Shown here: positions 23,483-32,600 of the stretch, one piece after another
Layout of the letters: the number at the start of each line of letters is the position of its first letter
Position numbering within the stretch: the stretch's first letter is position 1
NCBI GenBank assembly: GCA_905200615.1
Contig: CAJKLB010000012.1
Coordinates: forward strand, 1-47,513
Source of the DNA: an uncultured Selenomonadales bacterium
GTDB taxonomy: Bacteria; Bacillota; Clostridia; Christensenellales; QALW01
Reading direction: 5' to 3'
Length of the DNA: 47,513 nt
Notes under the pieces: generated by a model
The model's database searches: none
Told to the model about the DNA's origin: nothing
The model's input: the letters and a program-made list of their open reading frames with translations, nothing else
Translations under genes and position numbers: made by a program

Positions 23483-24415
23483 ATGGTAAAGGTTTTTATT
23501 GATGGCAAGGAGGGCACAACGGGCCTGAGAATTTTTGACCGGCTTATCGAGCGGGGAGATCTTCAGCTGTTGATGCTGGAAGAATCGCAGCGCAAGGAGC
23601 TTTCGGCCAGAAAAGAGATGCTTAACAGCTGTGATATTGCATTTTTATGCTTGCCAGACGCCGCCGCAGAGGAAGCGGCGGAGCTGGTGGAAAATGACCG
23701 CATTAAGCTGATCGATGCTTCTACCGCGCACAGAACGCTTCCTTCATGGCAATACGGTTTTCCCGAACTGTTTGAAGACGGCTTCGCGTTAATAAAAAAT
23801 GCAAAACGTATAGCTGTGCCGGGTTGCCACGCCAGCGGCTTTATCGCGTTGATCTATCCTTTGCTTCAGGCGGGAGTGCTTCAAAAGGATGCGCTGCTTA
23901 CTTGTCATTCCGTTACCGGCTATTCCGGCGGAGGAAAAAAGATGATTGCCGAATATGAAGCCGACGAGCGCAGCAATTTGCTTGATGCGCCGCGGCAATA
24001 CGGGATTACCCAGCAGCATAAGCATTTGAAAGAGATGCGGGTGATTACCGGGCTGGAAAATGCGCCTGTCTTTTGTCCGATTGTAGCGCCGTTTTACAGC
24101 GGTATGCTGGTAACGGTCCCTCTGTTCAGGCAGCAACTGCAAAAATCTTATACAATGGAAGATATCAGAAGTATCTATCGTGAAAAATATACTTTTCCGC
24201 TTGTTCGGTATCAAGAAGCAATGGATGAAAACGGTTTTCTTTCCGGCTGCGCCATGCAGAACCGAGATTCGATGGAGATATCCGTTTGCGGAAATGAAGA
24301 CAGAATACTATTGATTGCCCGGTATGATAACTTAGGCAAAGGCGCTTCCGGCGCGGCCATAGAATGTATGAATATTATGCTCGGCTGTGACCCTTTAACG
24401 GGACTTAAAATATAA
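23483..24415 (+). CDS. argC: N-acetyl-gamma-glutamyl-phosphate reductase, type 2
   Basis: This 310-residue enzyme reduces N-acetylglutamyl phosphate to the semialdehyde with NADPH in arginine synthesis. VFIDGKEGTTGLRIFDRL at the N-terminus, FLCLPDAAAEEA, DASTAHR and the nucleophile in AVPGCHASGF (Cys115) identify the short AGPR type 2. The usual Bacillota ArgC is the longer type 1 (about 345 residues), so this lineage uses the less common form. The ATG at 23483 follows AGAGG; an in-frame ATG 12 codons earlier lies close to the predicted transcript start. First gene of a seven-gene arg/car operon; argJ begins 13 bases after it. Confidence 0.92.
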   Translation: MVKVFIDGKEGTTGLRIFDRLIERGDLQLLMLEESQRKELSARKEMLNSCDIAFLCLPDAAAEEAAELVENDRIKLIDASTAHRTLPSWQYGFPELFEDGFALIKNAKRIAVPGCHASGFIALIYPLLQAGVLQKDALLTCHSVTGYSGGGKKMIAEYEADERSNLLDAPRQYGITQQHKHLKEMRVITGLENAPVFCPIVAPFYSGMLVTVPLFRQQLQKSYTMEDIRSIYREKYTFPLVRYQEAMDENGFLSGCAMQNRDSMEISVCGNEDRILLIARYDNLGKGASGAAIECMNIMLGCDPLTGLKI

Positions 24416-24428
24416 GGAGTATTGACCA

Positions 24429-25640
24429 ATGGAACAGATAAAAGGCGGCGTTTGCGCCGCGAAAGGCTTTACCGCTTCGGGAATCCATTGCGGTATCAGG
24501 AAAAATAAAACCAAAAAGGATTTGGCGCTGATTTATACCCAACAAAAAGCCGCGGCTGCGGCGGTGTATACGACGAATCTTGTGCAGGGGGCGCCGATTA
24601 CGGTAACTAAGGCTAATATTGCCGATGGATACGCGCACGCAATGCTTTGCAACAGCGGCAACGCGAATACCTGTAACGCCGACGGCGTAGCTGTAGCGCA
24701 AAAAATGTGCGCTTGCTTGGCGCAGGAACTTCATATTTCAGAAAAAGACGTTATCGTTGCTTCCACCGGCGTAATCGGTCAGCGGCTTGATATTACGCCG
24801 ATTGCGCAGGGAATTCCGGCGTTGGTCAATGCCCTGGGGGATTGCAGTGCCGATGCCGCCGAGGGAATTATGACCACGGATACCAAGCGTAAAGAAATCG
24901 CTTTTTCTTTTGAGGCCGGCGGTAAAACCTGCCGTATCGGCGGTATTGCCAAGGGTTCGGGAATGATTCATCCGAATATGGCTACGATGCTCGTGTTTAT
25001 TACAACCGATACGGCCATAACACCCAAGATGCTTCAGCAGGCGCTTAAGAAAGATGTACAAACTTCTTTTCATATGGTGAGCGTTGACGGAGACACGTCG
25101 ACGAATGACATGGTTTCGGTGCTTGCCAACGGCTTGGCCGGAAATGATATCATCGATTGCGAAGGACCGGATTATGATGCTTTTTGTGAGGCGCTTCACG
25201 CGGTGACGGTGTATCTTTGCAAAATGATCGCCGGCGACGGCGAAGGCGCTACCAAATTGCTGGAGTGCAGAGTTTTTGGCGCGCAGGATGCTTCTGTGGC
25301 CGCTGTGGTGGCTAAAAGTGTGATCTGTTCTTCCCTGGTTAAAGCCGCCATGTTCGGCAGCGACGCGAACTGGGGCAGGGTACTTTGCGCCATCGGCTAT
25401 AGCGGCGCTAAGGTAAATGTGAATAAAATCAATGTTTCGTTCGCGTCTAAAAAAGGAAAGATCGATGTTTGCAAAAACGGTGCCGGTATTGATTTTTCCG
25501 AAGAAAAGGCAAAAGAAATTCTGTTGGAAAATGAGATAGAGCTGCTTATTGATTTACAAGACGGCAGCGCGTCGGCTACGGCATGGGGCTGCGATCTTAC
25601 TTATGATTATGTAAAAATCAACGGAGATTATCGTACCTGA
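24429..25640 (+). CDS. argJ: Glutamate N-acetyltransferase / ornithine acetyltransferase
   Basis: This 403-residue enzyme transfers the acetyl group of N-acetylornithine to glutamate, closing the acetyl cycle. It is made as a precursor that cleaves itself before a threonine: KGSGMIHPNMATMLVF contains that nucleophile (Thr186), giving alpha (1-185) and beta chains. NSGNANTCN (76-84) and ASTGVIG are further signatures, as are the C-terminal GSDANWGR and CDLTYDYVKINGDYRT. Whether it also uses acetyl-CoA (bifunctional form) cannot be told here, but no argA is present in the cluster. The gene lies between argC and argB. Confidence 0.95.
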   Translation: MEQIKGGVCAAKGFTASGIHCGIRKNKTKKDLALIYTQQKAAAAAVYTTNLVQGAPITVTKANIADGYAHAMLCNSGNANTCNADGVAVAQKMCACLAQELHISEKDVIVASTGVIGQRLDITPIAQGIPALVNALGDCSADAAEGIMTTDTKRKEIAFSFEAGGKTCRIGGIAKGSGMIHPNMATMLVFITTDTAITPKMLQQALKKDVQTSFHMVSVDGDTSTNDMVSVLANGLAGNDIIDCEGPDYDAFCEALHAVTVYLCKMIAGDGEGATKLLECRVFGAQDASVAAVVAKSVICSSLVKAAMFGSDANWGRVLCAIGYSGAKVNVNKINVSFASKKGKIDVCKNGAGIDFSEEKAKEILLENEIELLIDLQDGSASATAWGCDLTYDYVKINGDYRT

Positions 25641-25678
25641 TAAAAATCGAAACCATAAAGAGACAAGAGGATAGAAAG

Positions 25679-26536
25679 ATGAAGTTAACCAGCAGTCAGC
25701 AGGCGGAAGTGCTTGTACACGCACTGCCGTATATACAAAAGTATTATAAAAAAATCATCGTGGTGAAATACGGCGGCAATGCCATGATAAACGAAGAGCT
25801 GAAGAGAGCCGTGATGGGCGATATCGTACTGATGTCGTTGATTGGTATTCAGGTGGTGCTCGTACACGGGGGCGGCCCGGAAATAACCGATATGCTTGCT
25901 CGCGTAGGAAAAAAGACTGAATTTATTGACGGTTTGCGTGTTACGGATGAAGAAACCGCGGAAATCGTTCAAATGGTACTGGCGGGAAAAATCAATAAGA
26001 ACCTTGTAAATTTGATACAAAATACCGGCGGCAAGGCGATAGGTCTTTCCGGTATGGACGGTCATTTGATTGAGGCAAAAGTAAAAGATGAACGGCTGGG
26101 GCTTGTGGGCGATATTACGAATATCAATGTAGAACCCATTCTTGATGTACTGGATAAGGGATATATTCCCGTGATATCCACGGTGGGTTGTGATAAAGAG
26201 GGAAGAAGCTATAATATTAACGCCGATATCGCAGCCTCCATTATCGCCGGAAAGCTTAAGGCCGAAAGCTTTATTTCCATGACGGATATTAAGGGCATTC
26301 TGCGGGATAAAGATGATCCGAATTCGCTGATTTCCAAAATTTATGTAAGCGATACACCGCAACTGATGAGTGAGGGAATCATTTCCGGCGGCATGATACC
26401 CAAAATACAGTACTGCACCGAGGCCATTCGTATGGGGGTAAACCGCGCGTTTATCATTGACGGCCGGGTACCGCATTCCATACTGATAGAAACCCTTACC
26501 GATGAGGGTATAGGAACGATGTTTTTAAGGGGATAA
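25679..26536 (+). CDS. argB: Acetylglutamate kinase
   Basis: This 285-residue amino acid kinase phosphorylates N-acetylglutamate. Motifs are VVKYGGNAM (ATP site), VLVHGGGPEI, TDMLARVGKKTEFIDGLRVTDEET, and SDTPQLMSEGIISGGMIPKIQ. An N-terminal helix (SSQQAEVLVHALPYIQKYY) like the one that drives hexamers in arginine-inhibited ArgB proteins is present, so feedback inhibition by arginine is plausible. AGAGGAT lies ahead of the ATG; argD begins two bases after its stop. Confidence 0.96.
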   Translation: MKLTSSQQAEVLVHALPYIQKYYKKIIVVKYGGNAMINEELKRAVMGDIVLMSLIGIQVVLVHGGGPEITDMLARVGKKTEFIDGLRVTDEETAEIVQMVLAGKINKNLVNLIQNTGGKAIGLSGMDGHLIEAKVKDERLGLVGDITNINVEPILDVLDKGYIPVISTVGCDKEGRSYNINADIAASIIAGKLKAESFISMTDIKGILRDKDDPNSLISKIYVSDTPQLMSEGIISGGMIPKIQYCTEAIRMGVNRAFIIDGRVPHSILIETLTDEGIGTMFLRG

Positions 26537-26538
26537 CT

Positions 26539-27702
26539 ATGGAAATTCAACAGCTTGATCAATGCTTTGTGGCAAATACGTATCATCGTTTTCCCGTTAC
26601 GCTTGTTTCCGGGAAAGGAGCACTGCTTCGGGATGAAAACGGAAAAGAATATATTGATTTGGGCAGCGGTATCGCGGTAAATATTTTCGGCGCTGCCGAT
26701 GAGCAATGGATACAGGCGGTAACCAAACAGCTTTCTATGCTGGCGCATTCATCCAATCTGTATTATACGGCGCCTTGCGCTCAGCTTGCCGCGCTTTTGT
26801 GTGAAAAAACAGGCATGAAAAAGGTGTTTTTCGGAAACTCCGGTGCTGAGGCCAATGAATGTGCGATTAAAACCGCGCGTAAATGGGGACATGATCATAA
26901 GGGCGCGGATTATGATACGATTATTACGCTGAAAAACAGTTTTCACGGCCGTACCATAGCGACGCTTACCGCTACCGGCCAAGATTCTTTCCATACGGAT
27001 TTCGGTCCGCTGCCGCGGGGCTTTGTCTATGCTGAAGCGAATCATTGCGCGGATTTAGAAAAATGTATAAAGGAAAATAAGTGCTGTGCCGTGATGATGG
27101 AAATCATACAGGGCGAAGGCGGTGTAAAGCCGTTAGAGGAGGACTTTGTTCGCTTTGCACGCCGTGTGACAGAGCAGAACGATATTTTGTTGATCCTTGA
27201 TGAGGTGCAGACAGGAAACGGACGTACCGGAAAGCTGTACTCTTATATGCATTACGGTATAACCCCGGATATTTTTACAACCGCCAAGGGGTTGGGCGGC
27301 GGATTGCCGATAGGCGCCTGCGTAATGAATGAAAAAACAGCCGATACGCTTTCGGCGGGAAAGCATGGATCCACCTTTGGGGGGAATCCGGCTGTATGCG
27401 CGGGGGCAGTGAATATTTTAAGCAGGATCAGCGATTCTCTGCTGGAAGGCGTCAGTCGAAAGTCGGAATATATTCTTTCACAGCTGAAAAACGCAAAGGG
27501 TGTAAAAAGTGTTACGGGCAAAGGTCTCATGCTGGGAATAGAAAGTGAAAAGCCCGCTTCTGAAGTGATAGCGGAGTGTATGGATCGGGGCGTGCTGGTG
27601 CTTTCGGCCAAGGAAAAAATAAGACTGCTGCCGCCGCTGAATATCGATGACGAGCTTTTGAAAAAAGCGATAAATATTTTGAAAGAGGTACTTGCACAAT
27701 GA
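26539..27702 (+). CDS. argD: Acetylornithine aminotransferase
   Basis: This 387-residue class III PLP enzyme converts N-acetylglutamate semialdehyde to N-acetylornithine. It shows GSGIAVNIFG, FFGNSGAEANECAIKTARKWG, SFHGRTIATLTATGQ, ILDEVQTGNGRTG and the PLP lysine in FTTAKGLGGGLPIGA. The stop overlaps the argF start by four bases (ATGA), coupling translation. Some ArgD enzymes also serve lysine synthesis (succinyl-DAP transaminase), which matters here because a DapF-like domain is encoded in the same operon. Confidence 0.95.
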   Translation: MEIQQLDQCFVANTYHRFPVTLVSGKGALLRDENGKEYIDLGSGIAVNIFGAADEQWIQAVTKQLSMLAHSSNLYYTAPCAQLAALLCEKTGMKKVFFGNSGAEANECAIKTARKWGHDHKGADYDTIITLKNSFHGRTIATLTATGQDSFHTDFGPLPRGFVYAEANHCADLEKCIKENKCCAVMMEIIQGEGGVKPLEEDFVRFARRVTEQNDILLILDEVQTGNGRTGKLYSYMHYGITPDIFTTAKGLGGGLPIGACVMNEKTADTLSAGKHGSTFGGNPAVCAGAVNILSRISDSLLEGVSRKSEYILSQLKNAKGVKSVTGKGLMLGIESEKPASEVIAECMDRGVLVLSAKEKIRLLPPLNIDDELLKKAINILKEVLAQ

Positions 27703-28619
27703 AACATTTATTAACATTGATGGATCTTTCCTCTAAGGAAATCATAGAAATTTTAAATACCGCGGATCAGCTGAAATATGAAAAGAAAAACGGTATCGAG
27801 CATCATCTTTTAAAGGGCAAGACGTTGGGGATGATCTTTCAAAAGGCTTCCACCAGAACGAGAGTATCTTTTGAGGTAGGCATGTATGATTTGGGCGGAT
27901 CTGCGCTGTTTTTAAGCGCAAAAGATCTTCAGATCGGACGCGGCGAGCCGATACAGGATACGGCCAGGGTGCTTTCCCGGTTCCTTGACGCCATTATGAT
28001 TCGTACCTTTGAGCAAAAAGAGGTGGAAGATCTTGCAAGGTTCGGCAGCATTCCTGTTATCAACGGACTTACGGATTACTGCCATCCCTGCCAGGTACTT
28101 GCCGACCTGATGACGGTACGGGAATACAAAAAGAGCTTTTCGGGCAGAAAAATGTGTTTTATCGGCGACGGAAACAATATGGCCAACAGTCTGATTGTAG
28201 GCGGAATCAAAATGGGTATGGAGGTTTCGGTTGCCTGTCCTGCAAGCAATCAGCCTGACGCACAGATTATGGCATGGGCCGCGGAAAACGGTAAATTCAC
28301 CTGTACGCCCGATGTGATGAAAGCTGCCGAAAACGCCGACGTGCTGTTTACCGATGTTTGGGCTTCTATGGGGCAGGAGCAGGAAGCGCAGGAGAGAAAA
28401 AAGATATTTGCCGGTTACTGTATTGATGAACGAGTCATGGCTGTCGCGAAAGAGGATGCCATGGTACAGCATTGCCTCCCGGCTCATCGCGGTGAGGAGA
28501 TCACGGCCGAGGTGTTTGAGGCACATGCAGATGAAATTTTTGAAGAGGCTGAAAATCGGCTTCACGCGCAAAAAGCGGTGCTGGTAAAACTGCTTGCTGC
28601 CGACGGGGAAAAAGAATGA
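27699..28619 (+). CDS. argF: Ornithine carbamoyltransferase
   Basis: This 306-residue enzyme makes citrulline from ornithine and carbamoyl phosphate. The carbamoyl-phosphate loop FQKASTRTRVSFEVG, the DYCHPCQVLADLMT motif and the ornithine-binding HCLPAHRGEEI are all present; the last distinguishes it from aspartate carbamoyltransferase. It overlaps argD before it and carA after it by four bases each. The order, with carAB directly behind, means carbamoyl phosphate and its user are produced together. Confidence 0.96.
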   Translation: MKHLLTLMDLSSKEIIEILNTADQLKYEKKNGIEHHLLKGKTLGMIFQKASTRTRVSFEVGMYDLGGSALFLSAKDLQIGRGEPIQDTARVLSRFLDAIMIRTFEQKEVEDLARFGSIPVINGLTDYCHPCQVLADLMTVREYKKSFSGRKMCFIGDGNNMANSLIVGGIKMGMEVSVACPASNQPDAQIMAWAAENGKFTCTPDVMKAAENADVLFTDVWASMGQEQEAQERKKIFAGYCIDERVMAVAKEDAMVQHCLPAHRGEEITAEVFEAHADEIFEEAENRLHAQKAVLVKLLAADGEKE

Positions 28620-29680
28620 AAAAAGCATATCTTGTTTTAAGCAGCGGCGACGTGTTTGAAGGCGTTGGGTTTGGCTATGAAGATGAAACCTTGGGGGAAC
28701 TTGTTTTCACCACCGGTATGTGCGGATATATTGAAACGCTTACCGATCCCAGCTATTACGGGCAGATTGTCATGCAAACGTTTCCGCTTATCGGCAATTA
28801 CGGCATGATACAAGAGGATTTTGAAGGCAACTGCTGCGTAAAAGGGTACGTGGCACGTTCGTTCTGTGATACACCCTCCAACTTTAGAAGCGGAGGAACG
28901 CTGGATTTCTATTTAAAAAAGAATAAGATTCCGGCTATCTGCGGGATTGATACGCGTGAGGTTACGAGAATTATACGGGAAAGCGGCGTTATGAACGCCG
29001 CTATATGCCGTGCGATACCGCCGGATACGGAGAAATTGAAAAACTATCGAATTATAGGGGCGGTAAGCGCGGTAAGCAGAAAAGAGAAAGAAACATTTCC
29101 CGCCTTTGAAAAAGAAAAATTTAAAGTAGCGCTTGTTGATTACGGCGCGAAACGGAATATTATCCGCAGTTTGCAGCAGCGCGGCTGTCATGTTACGGTA
29201 TTTCCGCACAATGTAACGGCCGAGGAACTTTACGGATTTGACGGCGTTATGCTTTCTAACGGTCCGGGAGATCCCAAGGAAAATATTTATGAAATCGCGC
29301 AAATACAAAAGCTATTGGGCAAAATACCTGTTTTCGGTATTTGTCTGGGACATCAGCTGCTGGCTCTTGCGGCCGGCGGAACAACCGTAAAGCTGAAATA
29401 CGGCCATAGAGGAGTCAATCAGCCGGTTAGGGAAGTTCAGGGCAGCCGTACATATATAACCAGCCAGAATCATGGTTACACCGTGGTATCCGACAGCCTT
29501 GCGGGAAAGGGAAAAATCAGTTTTATCAACGCCAATGACGGTACCTGCGAGGGCATTGATTATCCTGAATTCAAAGCTTTTTCCGTTCAGTTTCATCCGG
29601 AGGCTTGCGCCGGCCCCAAGGATACGGCTTTTTTGTTTGATAAATTTACAGCGCTTATGGAGAAAAATAATGCCGATTGA
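28616..29680 (+). CDS. carA: Carbamoyl-phosphate synthase small subunit
   Basis: This 354-residue glutamine amidotransferase supplies ammonia to CarB. The N-terminal half is the CPSase small-chain domain (FTTGMCGYIETLTDPSYYGQ, NFRSGG). The C-terminal half is a class I glutaminase with SNGPGDP, the nucleophile in FGICLGHQLLALA (Cys243), and the His-Glu pair in FHPEA (about 327 and 329). Its last 11 bases overlap the start of the carB-dapF gene. Placement after argF suggests an arginine-regulated enzyme. Confidence 0.96.
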   Translation: MKKAYLVLSSGDVFEGVGFGYEDETLGELVFTTGMCGYIETLTDPSYYGQIVMQTFPLIGNYGMIQEDFEGNCCVKGYVARSFCDTPSNFRSGGTLDFYLKKNKIPAICGIDTREVTRIIRESGVMNAAICRAIPPDTEKLKNYRIIGAVSAVSRKEKETFPAFEKEKFKVALVDYGAKRNIIRSLQQRGCHVTVFPHNVTAEELYGFDGVMLSNGPGDPKENIYEIAQIQKLLGKIPVFGICLGHQLLALAAGGTTVKLKYGHRGVNQPVREVQGSRTYITSQNHGYTVVSDSLAGKGKISFINANDGTCEGIDYPEFKAFSVQFHPEACAGPKDTAFLFDKFTALMEKNNAD

Positions 29681-32600
29681 TAAAAAAATTAAAAAGGTAA
29701 TGGTGATAGGCTCAGGGCCTATTGTAATCGGGCAGGCAGCGGAATTTGATTACGCCGGCGCGCAGGCTTGCCGTGTGCTGAAGGACGCCGGCATCAATGT
29801 GGTGCTGGTGAATTCCAATCCTGCCACCATTATGACCGACAGTGCCCTTGCCGATGAGATTTATTTAGAGCCGCTTACAAGCCGGACCGTAAAGCGTATT
29901 ATAAAAAAAGAAAAACCCGATAGCCTTCTCGCGGGCCTCGGCGGTCAAACGGGACTTACGATAGCCATGCAGCTTTCCAAGGAAGGCTTTTTGCAAAAAC
30001 ACGGCGTTCGCCTGCTGGGTACCGACGCGGCGGCAATCGATAAAGCTGAGGATCGGCAGCTTTTTAAGGATACCATGGCCAAGATCGGTCAGCCTATCAT
30101 TCCGTCGGAAACAGTAAATGATGTGAATGCCGCATTGGAAACAGCCGAAAAAATAGGATATCCGGTTATCGTACGGCCGGCCTTTACCCTTGGCGGTGCC
30201 GGCGGCGGTGTTGCGTATAATCGTGAGGAATTGAAGATCATCGCCCGTACGGGGTTGGATATGTCTCCTATCACGCAGGTTTTAATTGAAAAATTTATTT
30301 TCGGATGGAAGGAAATTGAATTTGAAACCATGCGTGACGGCGCGGGTAACTGTATTGCCGTATGCAGTATGGAGAATTTTGACCCTGTCGGTGTGCATAC
30401 GGGTGACAGTATTGTCGTTGCGCCTACCCTTACGCTTTCGGATAAAGAGTATCAAATGCTGAGGACGGCGTCGCTTGATATCATTTCGGCGTTGGGTATT
30501 GTCGGCGGCTGCAATTGCCAGTTCGCTTTGAATCCGGAAAGCTTTGAATACGCGGTGATCGAAGTGAATCCTCGGGTATCGCGTTCTTCGGCGCTGGCGT
30601 CAAAAGCAACGGGATATCCCATAGCAAAGGTTACAACAAAGATCGCGCTGGGGATGACGCTGGATGAAATTACAAATGATATCACCGGCAAAACCTGTGC
30701 CTGTTTTGAACCCGCACTGGATTATGTAGTGGTAAAGCTGCCTAAATGGCCTTTTGATAAGTTTGTAAATGCTTCGCGTACACTCGGAACGCAGATGAAA
30801 GCAACCGGTGAGGTAATGAGCATCGCTTCTTCTTTTGAGGCGGCCTTGATGAAGGCGGTACGCGGCGCGGAAATCTCTCTTGAAACGCTTAACCGTCCTT
30901 ATTCGGGCAGTGAAGAGATTCTTGAACGGCTTAAAAACATTGATGATCTGCGCTTGTTTACCGTGTTTGAAGCGTTAAAAAGCGGTGTGGATATCGATAC
31001 GGTGTTTGATATTACGCGTATTGACCGGTGGTTCTTAGCCAGACTGAAGCATTTGGCCGATTTTGAAAATAAAATCAGCGGCCGCGGCTTGACCGAGGAA
31101 GAATATCGGCAGGCCAAGAATTTGGGGTATACGGACAAGGCTATTGCGCAGCTGACCGGCGCGGTTCCTCCGTTTCAGATGGATGCGGTATATAAAATGG
31201 TGGATACTTGCGCCGCCGAATTTGACGCCGAAACACCGTATTTTTATTCTTCCTATGATCCTTATTGTGATTCACGCCGTTTCCCGCGCAGCGGAAGAAA
31301 GACGATATTGGTATTAGGTTCCGGACCGATCCGCATCGGGCAGGGAATAGAATTTGACTATTCTTCCGTACATTGCGTATGGACGCTGAAAAAACTGGGC
31401 TATGATGTTGCCATTATCAATAATAATCCGGAAACAGTTTCCACTGATTATGATACGGCTGACCGGCTTTATTTTGAACCGCTTACGCCGGAAGACGTCA
31501 TGAATGTAATCAAAGTGGAAAATCCCATAGGCGTGGTAGTAGCTTTTGGCGGTCAAACCGCAATTAAGCTTACAAAATTTTTGGATGAAAACGGAATTGC
31601 CATTCTCGGCACTTCCGCCGATGGCATTGATACCGCGGAAGACCGGGAGCGCTTTGACGCGCTGCTTGAAAAATTCGATATCCGCCGTCCCAAGGGAAAA
31701 AGTGTCATGACGCTTGAGGAGGCGGTAGCTTCAGCCAATGAACTGGGGTATCCGGTATTATTACGTCCTTCCTATGTGATAGGCGGTCAAAACATGACCA
31801 TTGCCCACAACGATGCCGATGTAAAACGGTATATGAAAATTATTCTTTCAGGAAAAATAGAAAATCCTGTGCTTGTTGATAAATATATGGCCGGAACCGA
31901 ACTTGAGGTGGATGTGATATCCGACGGCGAAAAAGTGCTTATCCCCGGAATTATGGAGCATGTTGAACGCGCCGGTGTGCATAGCGGCGATTCCATAGCC
32001 GTATATCCGCCGTACAATTTGAGCGATAAAATGCTGCAGAAGGTAGTGGATTGTTCTCAAAAGCTGGCTCTTTCTTTGGGGACCAAAGGGCTTGTGAATA
32101 TCCAGTATCTGATTTATGAAAACGAGCTTTATGTCATAGAAGTGAATCCCCGGGCGTCGCGAACGGTTCCGTATATCAGCAAAGTAACAGGCGTACCTAT
32201 GGTGGAACTGGCTTCGCGCGTAATGACGGGGGAGTCGCTCAGCAGTTTGGGATATGGCTGGGGACTTTACAAAACACCGCCGTATTTTGCGGTAAAGGTA
32301 CCGGTATTTTCCTTTGAAAAACTTCAGGATGTCAACTCCATACTCGGACCGGAGATGAAATCTACCGGTGAGGTTTTAGGAATAGGCAAAACTACGGCTG
32401 AGGCGCTTTTCAAGGGGCTTACCTCCGCAGGGTTTAAAATTCAGCCGCCGGCGGGTGAGAACAAAACGGGTGTGTTTATCAGTGTTGACGAGCATGATTA
32501 TTTAGACGCCGTTTCTGTGGCAAAAAAGCTGGATGATCTGGGAATGACCATTTATGCAACACCCGGTACAGCCGAGGCAATACGTCCGCTGGGAATTGAT

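Noticed and set aside
25685..26476. 263-codon open frame antisense to argB
   Set aside because: The plus strand encodes a full acetylglutamate kinase here; the reverse frame has no ribosome site and no recognisable motif.
27912..28628. 238-codon open frame antisense to argF
   Set aside because: Lies wholly against a complete ornithine carbamoyltransferase; product has no family features.
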